Source: Bedellia somnulentella
Lineage: Eukaryota > Arthropoda > Insecta > Lepidoptera > Bedelliidae
Direction of reading: 5' to 3'
DNA length: 64,000 nucleotides
Assembly: GCA_963576735.1 (NCBI GenBank)
Contig: OY755178.1
Span: forward strand, 1,178,001-1,242,000
The position numbers and the translations under genes were made by a program. Below, in pieces: positions 12,201 through 26,500 of the stretch. Every line of letters begins with the position of its first letter. Within the stretch, counting starts at the first letter, position 1. The notes below the pieces were generated by a model. The model made no database searches. It was not told where the DNA came from and was given only the letters and a program-made list of their open reading frames with translations.

Positions 12201-15200
12201 CACAACTTTCATCAGTTATTACTCACGGTAAAACAAACAAGGAGTGTACTGAACTTTAATATATTGCAATTCGGTATGCAAAGTTTTACAAAAGTGGTGC
12301 TGATTACGAAACCATTTCGAGATATTATGTTTTTAAAACATATTTTCTTGAAATTAAATCAAACAGAGCTAAGATGACCGTTATTTTAGCAAAAAACTGT
12401 AACAGTATTTGACCTTCAGCGTTATGTCAAAAACATTCGTAAATCATAGGTTTGTTTAGTATACTATCGTAATAATTTCATTTGGGATCACAAATTCGTG
12501 AAATATTTTGCAATTAGCAACATTTTTACTAAACATTTCGCTTTATTTGCATGTCGCTACGTGATATTTTCAATCGATGACGTCATTAAGTACAAAAGTT
12601 GAACAATCTTTAAAAAATCATAACTTTGCAATTACTCATTTTAAATGAAAAATATTCAAATTAGTTTTTTATTTTCGTGTTTGCTATCGAATAAAAATAT
12701 TTAATAAATACCTAAAAAAACTTTGCATACCGAATTCTTAAGACTTTTTTGTCCAACCAGAAAACAGCGTGTTTTTCAGCATGGAATATTTGAACTATAA
12801 GAGAAATGATGAAAACACCGAAGCCGTTTGTACATGTGCGAACCCAAGGTAGATGACTAGTTAACACCACAAAACTTACAGATCCGATCATTCTCATAGG
12901 CAGACAGCTGCGTCCCGGTCTCCTCAGCGATGGGGCTGAGCGCCCCGGGGTAGTTCACCACCAGCTCCATCGGGTTCCACGCTGGCAGCTCCGAGCTTGG
13001 CTCTATGGACGCCACCTGTGGGGGGATTTACTAGGCTTTAGATCTAGAGGTAAATAGATTACAATTATGTGTATGATGATGAGTATATGTTTGTTTTTAT
13101 TTTTTATCTAAATACTTTATAATTTTTGAAATTTTGTTTTAGCATACTCGCCGCCGCCGTGTCACTAAAACACTTGTGAATTTACCAACTTCTTTATATT
13201 TTCGACCTAAAAAATACCAGATTTTTTGTAAGAAATTTTTAAACGCAAAAAGTATCTTACCTGAGCCAAAGGAAGTTTCAGTTCCAGTTCATTGCGAAGA
13301 GCATTCATACAGTCTTCATCTAATAGGAAATGTTCTCTAGGTTCTTCCACTAGCGCCCCGTTCCCCGCCAATATGGAGTCTGATAACACATCGCTGTCTT
13401 TGAAAATTACTGAGTCATCAGACACTATTCCTTCGACAGTCAGCGGCCCCGAATATTCCATATTTAGATTGTTTTCATTCTCAGCTATTGCAAGTTTTGC
13501 TGTTATATCAATTTGATCAGATTCAATTGCGGGCCCTTCGGTGTTTTCATCATCATTCCTCTTTTGGGTTGAAGCTAGGAAATTTCCTGGAGAATTAGGT
13601 GGGGTCGACGGTGAATGATTATGCACTGGATTAAAGGCTTCTATAACATCTTGAGTTATTGAAGCGTTTTTCGCTTCAGTAACACTTACAAATTCATCAT
13701 TATTTTCTATGTCTGGCACTTCATTTAAAAAGTTACTATCTTGTAAAGGCGATGGCGTTTCTAAGTTAATGTCGCTGAAGTTTGAAGAAAACGTTAATAT
13801 TTCCTCCTTAGGTAGATCAATTTCTATGTAACCGGACTTCATTTTCATACCTTCCGTAGTACAACTTTCAAATGGCCCTAACAGGATTGAGCTATTTTCA
13901 TCAATGGTTTCTGTAGGATGACTTTTGGTTGGAGAATCAAACGGACTTGTGGTTTCTGGTATCACTTTAGCCTCTTTAGTAATAACATCCTCTTTGGCAT
14001 CTATATCGACAATGACATCAGCCACGCCAGGGGCTCCATCGGATGCACATTTGGGTGAACTGGTCGTGAAACGTTCTAAGCAATTATCATCATATTTATC
14101 AAAACTTTCTAATCTTTCTGAATGCAACATTTCAACGGTTTTGTTAATTATGCTCGGAAGATCCATGTACCTGGTGGATTCGTCTGTAAGTGTCGTATCA
14201 TAGTTCTGTACACTCTTAAAAGCTGTTTTATCTGCAACGCAATGAAACTGAATATCTCCATTTGTGTTATCTTTAATATCGAGATAAATTGTGCTGTCGT
14301 TCAATGGCAAGATATCTTCGACGGTATTTACATCTAGATTTGTACTTTCGTTAGACAATAGTTTTTCATTTTGTACTAAATCATCAGGCTTTTCTAAAGG
14401 CAATGTAGATTGAGTATCAATTGATTCTGTTTCGTTGCTGTTTGATCTGCATGCACTACTTCTATCATCAAAATCTGTGTCTTTGATTAAATCTGGCACA
14501 ACAGGTGTAAATAACAACAGTTCACTGTAACTTTCTTTATCACTTAAATCTTGTGTGCTCGATACTTCTAAATCTTTTTTGTGTTCGTATTCAGAAGGTT
14601 TTGTATTCTTCGTTTTGTGAATGTTCTCTTCAGCATCAGAAATACCACGATGCCTTTCATTATAATCAAAGTTGGTTTCCCTATTTTCTACTTCTGAGTC
14701 TTGTCGCCAAATTATAGGCATTTCGTGAACAGGCGACGACACTTTTTCATCATAACTAGTGGGATCCGATACATTATCATTATCGAAATTATCCAATTCA
14801 TTGAATTTAATTGTGATTTGATCTTCAGTTATCACTCCGTTTAATTGGTCTTCGAACGATAGACGGCTTTCGTAATCTTCATTATGTTTTTCCATATCTA
14901 CCATTTCATGCGACATAGTCGCAAGTTTTTTAACTTCAGGAACTTCTTTTTGGTATTCTCTTTCAATAATATCACAACTATCTTTATGACCTTGACTTCG
15001 CGCTGTCTCTATCATTTCAGGATCTGGGCTCGGCTTAGTTTTAACTTGAGTATCATTCACTATTACCTTAATATTATCACACGGCGTTTCACAGTCTTTT
15101 TGTATAGATTGTTCATTACTTTCACTTAACCTAGGTATATTTACTAAACATAACTTCTGCAATTTTGGTATTTCATAAACATTACATTTCTCATCGGTCC

Positions 15201-18200
15201 TAGTTTCAATATCCGCTTCGAGATTTAATTTTGGACGCGTCGATTCCAAATCATCCGGTTCATTATCACAAATATCTTTGTTGGGAGTTTCAGGCGTAAG
15301 ATTAGCTAGCGTGGCTTGACTATTGGTGTCGCTGTGCCGCTCGTAGGAGTGACTCAGCGTGCCGACCGTATCTCTATCGCCCTCGTCGTCCATTCGATAC
15401 TCGTCATCGTCATCGAATCCGAGGTCGGCAACGTTTTGGAAATTAGTGATGCCGGGCGATTTCACCAAGCTCGACTGCGCCGGGTACTCTTTCTTACAGT
15501 CCAAACTCAGGTTGTCTCTCGACGGACTGGCCTGATGACTCGACTCCGAGCTCGACGTCTTCTCGGAGTTGAGGATATTATCGAGGTTCTTGATGACGTC
15601 GCTCACGTCCCGGAAGTAGCTGACGTCGTCCTGGCTGCCCGCGATTATATCCTTGACCCAGGGGTCGAGCGAGCAATCGGAAACGTCTTCTTTATCGTTG
15701 GCTTGGTGGCATTCGAGGAGGGGGGTTTCGTTGTGTGTGAGATAAATGTTTCGGACGTCTTCAAGAGATCCGTGTAGATTCGTGAGGCTTTCGGATTTGT
15801 TGGGTATCGAGAGGGGGTCCTTGTCCGACATGATACTGCTGGATCTCGAGACCGCCGAGCTGAGATCGACGGAGAGGTTGTCTCGTGTTGTGTGCGAGTC
15901 GAAGTCCTCGTTAGTGAAGGCGGTGGAGGTTGAAGGCGCGTGCACGATGGCCACGTGGTCCACCTTGGGGATGGAGTTGGGTTTGAGCGCGTCCCAGCGC
16001 AGCGTGAAGTCGGCGCTGTCGCCGCGGTGCTCGTCGCGTGACGTCATCACCAGCCGCAGCAGCGCGCACAGCTGGCGGGCGGGCGGCCGCGCCCCCGCCT
16101 CCTGCCAGCACAGCTGCGCCACCTGGTAGCTGCAATGGGATAATTATATTCACTAATTTAATCCTAAAAAAAATAAAGCATAGTTTGTTATATATCAATC
16201 ATAAAACTACAAAAATAGAGAATTCGTTCTAATATTTAATTAATTAATATTTATCCGGCAACGGCACAGGATGACTCCGTCACCCAATGTTAGAACATTG
16301 TGATCAGGTGCATATCGAGTAGCCATTGCAGCAATGCAATTGAAAGTCGGCGTCTGAGTTTGTAGATGTGAACCCGTGTCTACAAACTAGTCTCAGCGCG
16401 TTCACATTTTTGGTAAAAAAGCGGCCAAGAGCGAGATGGACTCGCAAATGAAGGGTTCCGTAGCAGCACTAGCAGCAGGTAGGTAACATAGTTATATACA
16501 AGTTTTTGTAGTTCGTTGTAAGTTTGATTGACGTGTTATCTACTATAGAAATATAAGTCGGGTTTTCCTTCCTGACGCACGAACCGATTTCCGCACGGTC
16601 CTCTCCCGTCCCGCGCTACCGATATCTCGGGCGGGGACTGCGCGGGGATGACTGAGCCACGCTCTGAGCGCAGAGCTAATTAAAATGTTATTTACTTATC
16701 ACTGATTTACTATAAGAAAACAATGGTTCACGTTTTATGCGTAAGGCCTGTGATAGTAAAATTATTGTTATATATTTCAGTGAAATTAATAAATCAGGTA
16801 AGTAATTTGATTTATGACGTTCAAAAATAGAACTACTGGCTAGATCTCATTCAAACCAATTTTCGTTAGTATAGTTTGTATAGTAATACACATCATATAT
16901 TTTTTTCAGTTTTATCATGCCCATATTTTAGAAGTTACGGGGGGGGGGACACATTTTACCACTTTGGAAAAGTCTCTCGCGCAAACTATTCAGTTTTGAA
17001 AAAAATGATATAAGAAACCTCAACATCATTTTCAAATACCTTTTGATAGATAGCCCACACGTATAGGTTTGATGAAAAAAAAAATTTTGAGTTTTTGTTC
17101 TATGTATGGGAAACCCTAAAAATTTTGGTTTTTTTTTCAGATTTTATTTTAAAATCTTAATGCGGTTTACAGAATACATCTACGCACCAATTTTCGATAA
17201 TGTAGTTCTTATAGTTTCGGAATAAACTGGCTGTGACATACGGACGGACGGACGGACGGACGGACAGACAGACAGACATGACGAATCTATAAGGGTCCCG
17301 TTTTTGCCATTTGGCTACGGAACCCTAAAAAGAAGTTACAAATCCAACTTGTGGCGACCTCTAGACGGCGAATTCACTCACATAAAAAAATCCTACATCG
17401 CGGTATCGCAATATCTTTCTAGTTAAATATAAATACAAATGATAAGTTGGTACACAGCAGCACTAGTGGCATGAGGCTTGTGAGAGCGCGTATGCCATAG
17501 AAGAAATGAGAAACTGACAGATTACTTACATAAAATCTATCAGTATCTCACTGACAGGCCTGATGCTACGGAGCCAGAGTGTACTGGTCAGTATACAAAA
17601 TATGCCTAGATGTAGGTGTATATTGTGCGGTAGGTAGATGTAACATAGGATACTCACAGCTGCGGGTCGCACGCGGCGGCGGGAGGAGGTGTCGACGGCA
17701 GCTCCGGCCGCCAGCTGCCGGCGCTCCACAGCGCGAGGCCCAGCGACGCCAGCTCCTCCGGGATCTGCCGTAGTATCATACATATAGTGACATTCGTCGT
17801 CATTTACAAAGACCTGTGAAGTGTCGGCTTAGAATAACACTACGCCATTTCTTCCGGTGGGTGTACGTAAGAGGCGACTAACGGATTTGGGGCTTTTAAA
17901 GGATTTTTGGGCGATGCGGTTGGAGACCCATCACCAACAATCTTTGTACTATCATCTTTTCCCCACTTAGCTTTCCAGAAGTGGCTGAGGAATTTCTAAT
18001 TCTTAAGCTCTGGCTACCCCTTCTAGGGATTTATAACCGTGAGAATATGTATGTATGTAAAAATGACATTATTTAATTAAATATTCCACCGTCACTTCAT
18101 AGCATCATTGAGAGAAATATATTTGAGATGTTCCATAATGAGTAGTTAGTACAACTGACCGTGTGGTAGGAGCGCGCGTGCTGTTCGGCGTAGTGTCCGA

Positions 18201-20493
18201 GCGCCGCGCGAACGTGCTCGCCGCGCTCGCGAACCAGCACCGCAGCGGGGGACAGGCAGCTGGAATGCAAGGCAGATATATTACTATGTGATACATTGAC
18301 TAATATATTGGATTCACTGCCTCTGTAGTCTCGTGGTTTAGCACTAGGCTTCAATAGGCTATTTGACTAAGTTTTGAAAACTATCTTACGGTGTTAATTT
18401 GTTTATAAGAAGCCCTAAAAAAAATTCTGTCTTCATTTTAGCTATTTTACTAAAAAATCAAAAAAGAAAATGCAATATTCAAATGTGCCGCGAAAACGCG
18501 ACTTTAAGTTTTAGCTTTAGACTTTAGCGGCTGTAGCACAAATGCCGTCAATTCCGCATTAAACACCAATGAACGAAACGATACACAGTCTGTTTATGCG
18601 CGATCTACGTCTTTATAGAAATAGCCAATCACGGTCGTTTCTAGTCACGTGACAGTTGCATCAAAAATACTTATTTAAAAAGACAGATTTTAGTGAAATA
18701 ATGCAATATTTTTATCTCGCATTATTACATATTGCTCCAAAAAAGAAATATTAAAACTAATGAAATAAAAGAAATGTATATTTTTATTACAGTGAAATAG
18801 CCTATTATGGAGGTCTCAGGTTCGACTCCCAGGAGGTAAAGGAACTTCGGAGGACACGTTAAGGCGTCGGTCCCGGCTACTATTACGGCAGTAATCGTTA
18901 GTCTGCCAACCCGCACATAACCAGCGTGGTGGACTAAGGCCAAATCACCCATAGAAGGTAGGCTCGAGCCCCTTGGTGGGGACATATATGGGCTGTGAGA
19001 TACATTGAACAATAGACTCAAAGGTTCATGCTGACATTGCACTTGGTGTACAAAATACCCTCCATTTACTAGGACAGTGTACTAACGTAATAGAAGGAAG
19101 ACCTATCGCCGTTTTGTACGAATACACTATCACATCACAAGTACAACTAAGCCATGTGGGTTTTCTCACGATGTTTTCTCTCACCGTTACCAACCGTGAT
19201 AAATTAACCACAAATATGACTTTAGAAAAGGCCAACTTGTGTAGGTGCGACTCGGAATTTGAACGCTCAACGTCTGGGCGATAAGCGTTCTACCCACTGA
19301 GCTATCACGGTTGTCTTTGCCCAGCAAAAAAGAATAACGAAAAACACGAATTCAAAAATTTTATTCATTATAATCTAAATGGATTCTAATAATTTTAAGA
19401 ACAAATTTAAAGCAAATAATTACTAATAATTGAATTAAGAAACAAGCAAATATACATATGTGCACGTGTTTGTAGTGCGGCAATCGATAGTCTCCGCCTA
19501 TCCAAATGGGGGTATGTATGTGTGTGCTTACCCATAAATGATTCCCCGGTCGTGCAGATACGCGATCCCGGACGCCATATCCAAAGACAGCCGAAGTGAC
19601 AGCAATTGCGATTGTGACGAGCTCCGAGTAGTCATGTACTGCGCTAGCGACTGAAAACGAAATATCACTGTGTTAGGATGGGCTAAATGTTGTTGTGCTA
19701 TTAGAACAGTCGGGTAAACCTTGTTTGTCATTTTGTAGATATGAACAGCAAGAACTATCAAATCAAATTACATAGTCAAAAGTTGAGCGCGGTCATATAT
19801 AAAAAAATACACATCGAATTGATAATCTCCGGTTTTCGTCGGTTATAAATTTTTCATGTTGAAGTTCACGTGTCGTTCTCAGACCTACTTATAATCAGCA
19901 AATAGACGTACTTAAAATACAAGTACAGAACGTATTAGTCTGACACACTGTGTGTAAGGTGCTGAATGACTTCTACAAGATTTCATTATTTTAGGAACAT
20001 TTTGGGGATGAGCGAAATATTTTTTTATACAACTCTGATAACTAAGACAACATAAATATAGTACCACATCTTAACATATTACTATCAAGTTCCAATAACG
20101 TGTCATAATGCCCGAAATAAACTGTTTAAACCACAATAAAATCTCACCATAGGATAAAACTCCAGAACGACAATCCAAGGATCCTCAGCCAGCGAGCTGC
20201 CAATAAATCCCAGGATATTCTCATGGCTGCAATCCCGATACAGCCGGGCCTCCTCCAGGAACAGAGCCTTGTCCTCCGAGGACGCGTTCTGATCCATCAC
20301 CCGCAGGGCCACCAGGGGCGGGCCGTTTGGCGCGTTGTACTCGCTTTCTATCACCTGCAATGGGGATTTAGTTATCTATACTTATAATAAATCTGTAGAG
20401 AGGTCAATTCTGTACATGAAATATATTTTCAAAATAACCATCAGGTGGTGATTAGGGATCGATACTGATGCCGAAAATGCAATCAGTAAAATT

Positions 20494-20543
<50 letters not shown>

Positions 20544-23500
20544 GGTTTGTATGTTCCTTATGGAAACAAAAACGAAACTTGGTACAATTATTCTTCATAC
20601 TCCTGCGCAGGTTTTTGTATACTTTCCAGCAGATTAGTGAAGGGGAATTTTGGGAAATTTTGGGAAAACGGGAGAAGTTACTCCATTTTTTAAGCTTCCG
20701 TCGCGTGTGCAGCCTTAATGGTTAAACTTACATAGAAATCATGTATGACGGAAATAATATTCACAAAATTATCTAAAAAAAATTACTCCACAGTTTATGT
20801 CTATCTTTTACGGTTGACTCACAATAACACGTGTAATTCCTGATAGCTTAGCAGTTCGGATCATTCTGATTATATTTGTTTACTCTTACGTTTGTAAACG
20901 TCTCACTCATCCCTAATTTAAAAAAGGTTACATTATTACCTATTCAATAAAAAAAGAATCATAGAAATCGGTAGACAAACACCGAAATTATACAGAAAAC
21001 AAGCCATCGCGCCCGTGATCAAAACCAAATCTTTACTAATTTACATATAACATACTAGATGGCGCGAGTAGTTGCATCCTAAATCATGTAATGATTTATT
21101 TTTTAGATTGTTATAAATACTTCATAGCGTTTTATTTAAAAATTTGCTATTAAACGGAAATACTGAAGCGTTCATCAAAGCGCATTTAAAATCACCAAAC
21201 TACACTGTTTAGGGAGTGCTATAAATTTAATAAATTGAAAACATTGCGCTGAATTTCACAACGCTTGAGCAGTGACTGAAGAAAGAAACCTCAGATATTT
21301 AAAAAACAACGCTACCCGTGCGAAGCTGGGACGATCTACTAGTTTATTTATAAAGGTCAACATACATTCATCTAAATGCCAGCAAGTATCAAAATAAAAT
21401 TGGGTAGATAACCAATTACAGATTGAAACAGCCGAAGAAATGTTAATTTTTGCGAGTAAACAGTTTTCAAATGTAACTAAACTTTACGGCTTCATTTATT
21501 GACTAAGATGATCACTGTGTAAATATTCTACAAGAAATAATATAACTACGGCGACTAACGGTATTGGGGCTTTTAAGGGATTTTTGGGCAATGCGGTTGG
21601 AGACCCATCACCAACAACCTTTTTTTCACCATCTTTTCTCCACGCAACTTCTAAAATTGGCTGAGGAATTACGGATTCCCTAGTTCTGGCTACCCCTACA
21701 AGGGATTTATAGCCGTGAGTATATACGTATGTATGTAAATAAAAAGCGTATGAAAATGATTACAATACATACTCTGCCGAACCATCCTCGACTTATTTCT
21801 CGAACGTATCGCAAACGATCTCTCGAAAACTCGTCACCTCCTGAGGAAAAACAAATGCAACAATGAGTTTTCAATTGCACGGTACAAAGTGTATCTCCAT
21901 GGCGGAAACTGAAAGCAAGATAGGCGTGGGAAAATACTAGATTACTCTGTAATTCCTCCAAATATTTAAAATATAACGGACTCTATAGTATAATTATTTG
22001 ATTACACTGTTCAGATGATCATAAGGAAAATGACCTCTCTACAAACGGGTGTGAATTTTTTACAAAAGTCTAAATGCTAAGTAACGAGGATGACCAATTT
22101 TATTTACGACTTTTTGTAGGAGTGGCAGGGGTACTAATACTTATGTTTCCACTTTCGGGAAACTGTGCATTAACATGATAGGTGGGCGGATTATGTATAT
22201 TTGGCGAACGAGATTGTGTCGCAACGCAAGTTGCATTATTGTCGCTGTGAAAAGTGTCAAATCGCATACAAATTTATGACATTGACAGCGACAATCGTGC
22301 AATTTGCACCACAATCGTCAGTCGCAAAAGATACGTAATCATCCTCACATGCAGCCTTATCGCCGCTCAGTACGAATGCGCTGTTACATGGCTAAGAACA
22401 ACTCAGCCCGTGGGTTTCCTCACGATGTTTTTCCTCTTTGTTAACAACCTTGATAAACCAACGAAACAGATGACTTTAGAAAGGGATGCATGCATGGACC
22501 TGCATCAGAAGCAGTGATCCTCCCACTGAAGTATAACATAGATATACTGTAGCAACTCACCGAACCAATCAGCGCACCTATCGAGCGGGTCCCCGGCCGC
22601 GTCGTGGTGGCGGGCGGGGCGGGCGAGGTCGCCGGCGCTGGCGAGGTAGCCGGCCGCGTTGTTGTTGGCGATGTTCTGCAGCTGGCGCGGCGACAGCTCG
22701 CCGTTGTTGTTCTCCTCCGCCGCCGCCGCCGCCGCCAGCTGCTCCAGCGGCGACACCACCTCGTGCAGCTCCGCCGCGCTTCGGGAGAACAGCTGCAATT
22801 GCGATGCGAGTGTTAGGTCATCATGATAGCATCGTAGGCTCCTAGTAATCGGTGATTTTTATTACCTATGTTAATCTGACTTTTATGATATTTTCTACGA
22901 TGTTAAAATCATTCAAATGTGGAATCGGTCAAGCAACTATTTGTCAGCGATTACGCTTCGAATATTCCAAAATCAAAGTAACTATTGAAGATTTTGTTAT
23001 ACAAATGGTAAGCAAAAAAGAAAAAATAAAATAGAAATTGTAATAATTTTGATAAAAGTTTATATATAATGAAGGTAGAGTTTCAGTTACGTATGAAAGA
23101 AACCTCTTATACACATATGCATTATTTATTTATTTATTTGAGAATACACAAATATATTATAATATTTAGACACATAAATGTTTCACAACCAAAACTAACA
23201 AACATCCAATTCATAATAAGAATAATCGCTATCTCTTATATAAAGTGTTTTAATATACTACATTTATATTACGACTTACTTCTAACTTCGTAAGAACTTA
23301 TTAATTAAGTTATGCCATTATAAAAATAAATATAGACTATTTTTAGAACTGTAATACCTGATTGACGTTTCCTTCGTTTTCCTGATGCGTGAAAAAAATA
23401 AGAAACACATTTCATTTAAAATCTCAATATGTTTTTATTTAACGCAGAATATGTTGCTTTTTTTGTTAGGAGATCACTGTAATGTCTATTTATAGTTTCA

Positions 23501-26500
23501 GTGTTTAAAAAGTATCCTTTGTTAATTATTTATAAATGTAAACGAATCTCGCGAGGTCTGCCAGGATCGTACAAAGTGGTGATCTATAGTGTCTGCCTAC
23601 CCCAATGAGAACTTACAGCGTGATTATATGTCTGTTTATATGTTTTCAAACTAGACATGGAGTAAACAAGCTATAGCTGGTGATATAGAGGCATGGGTTC
23701 AAATCTGGAAAAAGACATTATTAATAGGCCTTTTCTAAAAGTCGACTTTAGTTTATTAGCGTACTGCGTTGGTGCTCGAGGCTGTTGCCGTAAAGGAGGC
23801 CAAGTACGAGCGCTATTTTATCGCCACGAAAACGGTGAGAATGAAATGGCAGTATACGATACTATGTCAGTGCGCAAGAGATGACTGTTTTATGCCGCGC
23901 GATATCTAGTTAAAGACCGCTCGTACTAGCTATGCTGATGCTCTAATGTAAACATGCAAAAGAGATCTGTCGATGATGTCCGCATTACGTATGTACGGCT
24001 GACTCACTGCGCCGCCTCTAATTAAACACGTGTTGGCCTTCGAATGTGTTTATTGACTATCTGTACGGTACGCTCACGACCGCGATCCGATAGCGAGTCA
24101 ATAGAGCATCCTATTCATTCATTATTTAATGAGAACATGAAAGAAGATAAGAGATTCTAACTTAAATCATTTGCATTGACGCTGTATATCTCTGAAGGAT
24201 AGGAAGAGTTAGCATTACGCGACATTTTATGGTATGGGTGGTATTCACACTGTCGTGTCGTGTAGTAACATATCGCATCTCTTCCCGTAACTGTCATCCG
24301 AAGCTCTTCTAAAGTTTAGGGACCCGGCAAAAACGATCTTTTATTGACTATGTTTTTCTTATTTATCTTCCTAAAGTGACTGAAATGTAGCTGACTCCGC
24401 GTCTCTGGTTACCCTTTTAGGAATTGCAGCCACAAGTGAAGCAGTATGACCGCTTAGGTGACAATCTCTATTACTATTCAAATATACATACATACATATA
24501 CTCACGGCTATAATTCCCTAGAAGGGATAGCCAGAGCTAAGGAATTATAAATTCCTTAGCCACTTTTGGAAGTTGAGTGGGAGTTGCCGTGTAGTGCCGG
24601 CTTAGAATGTCGCTACCCCTTTCTACCCACGGGTGTCGTAAGAGGCGACTAAGGGTATTGGGGCTTTTTATTGGATTTTTGGGCAATGCGGTTGGAGACC
24701 CATTACCAAAAACCTTTATTTTCACCATCTTTTCCCCACTCAACTTCCAAAAGTGGCTGAGGAATTTATAATTCCTTAGCTCTGGCTATCCTTTCTAGGG
24801 AAATATAGCCGTGAGTATATATATGTATATGAGTGGGGAAAAGATCGTAAAATAAAGGTTTTTAGTGATGGGTCTCAAACCGCATCGCTCAAAAATTCAA
24901 TAAAAAGCCCCAATACCCTAAGTCGCCTCTTACGACACCCGTGGGTAGAAAGGGGAGCGACATTCTAAGCCGGCACTACACGGCAAATGAATATGTTCAC
25001 AAAAATAATATAATTTAAAGAAATATATGGTTTTCTCACGGTTTGGTTTAGGTCAGTATTAAATACACATATGAATTGACAAAAAGCTCAAGCTCTTTAA
25101 ATCTATGTTTTCTTCATGTACGTTGAGAAATCAAAAACAATAAGGAATTATAAGGTCGAAATGAACAACATTGTGATGGCGATAGATAGACGAGTGCGAA
25201 AATCTATCACTCCAACTACGTGTATTTATGTCGACCCCGATTGGTACAAATATGTTTACTCTGTCTATCTTTTAAGAGTAACACAATATGACTACCCGAC
25301 GAGCACAAGAACAATACATGTTTAGCTGTACAATATAACAACAGGCATTGTCCGCGTTTGCAGAACTAATATTCATTCATACACACTACAAACAAACATA
25401 ATGATCTCTTTGACACCAGTGCTTTTCATTGAAGAATGAGATTTATCTGACAATCATATCATTTTGTTTATGTCGTGTGTTTCTAGGGATGGCAGAGGTA
25501 CTTCTTTTAGGCCTTGTCTGTTGCTGTATATAGTACGCATCTTCTGCCAAGAGCTTTTTTGTTAATATAATAGGGAGGTTTATCGTCACCTGGTACAAAC
25601 TCACTGTGACATGACGAAGTACCACAGGCGAAGAAGTTTTCGCCGTTAAAAACTTTGAATAAATGATAGCAACCCGTACCTCTAAGCACCACTGCAGACA
25701 AGCACGAGCACTATTTTATCGACACGATAACGGTTAGAATGAGATGGCAGTATACGATACTAAGTAAGTGCGTAAGAGATGGCTGCTTTATCCCACGCGA
25801 TAACTAGTTTAAACACGGCTCGTGCTTGCCCTGCTGGTATTGCAATCGAGCTAGCAGTGATTTGACCAGCATAAGAGTACCCACTTACACATTTCAAGTC
25901 TCAGTTTCAGAAGAATCGTTTTTACATACATATACTCACGGCTATAAATGCCTAGAAGGGGTAGGCAGAGCTAAGGCATTAGAAATACCTCAGCCACTTT
26001 TGGAAAGTTGATGGTAAAGTAAAGGTTGTTGGTGATGGGTCTCCAAACACATCGCCCAAAAATCCTTCAAAAGCCCCAATACCGTTGGTCGCCTCTTACG
26101 TACACCCACCGGAAGAAATAGGGTAGTATTAAAGAAAGTTCTTAGTACTTCTTTTTAGATATTGTAATACTTGTATACACCTATATCGATAACAAAAACT
26201 CCAACCCAATAATGTTTCGATGGGTCTCAAAATATTAAGAGAACATGTACCTCTGCCGCGACCGCGTAAATAGATTAGCGTGAAGCTACATTATTTTGTT
26301 TAGTTAAATAATATAAAGAATACGGCGATGAAACGAATTTCAGAATGACTGCACATTTCGCTGTGATGTCATTCATTGTTTAAGTAATTTAACTGCATCG
26401 TTTGCTTCTATTAGCATCTGCGAGAGTCTTACCGTTGCTAAAGAGCTTATTCCATTACACTTTGTCGTTGCTGAATTCAGACGTCCTTCGAAGTTACTGC

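Noticed and set aside
15316..15777. Plus-strand open frame of 153 codons, and others opposite LMTK exons 9 and 12
   Set aside because: Antisense shadows of long exons; no splice or homology support.
17765..18159. A missing LMTK exon for the activation segment
   Set aside because: The intron is mostly a family-A repeat, and no frame-compatible piece with acceptor and donor was found, so the shortening looks real.
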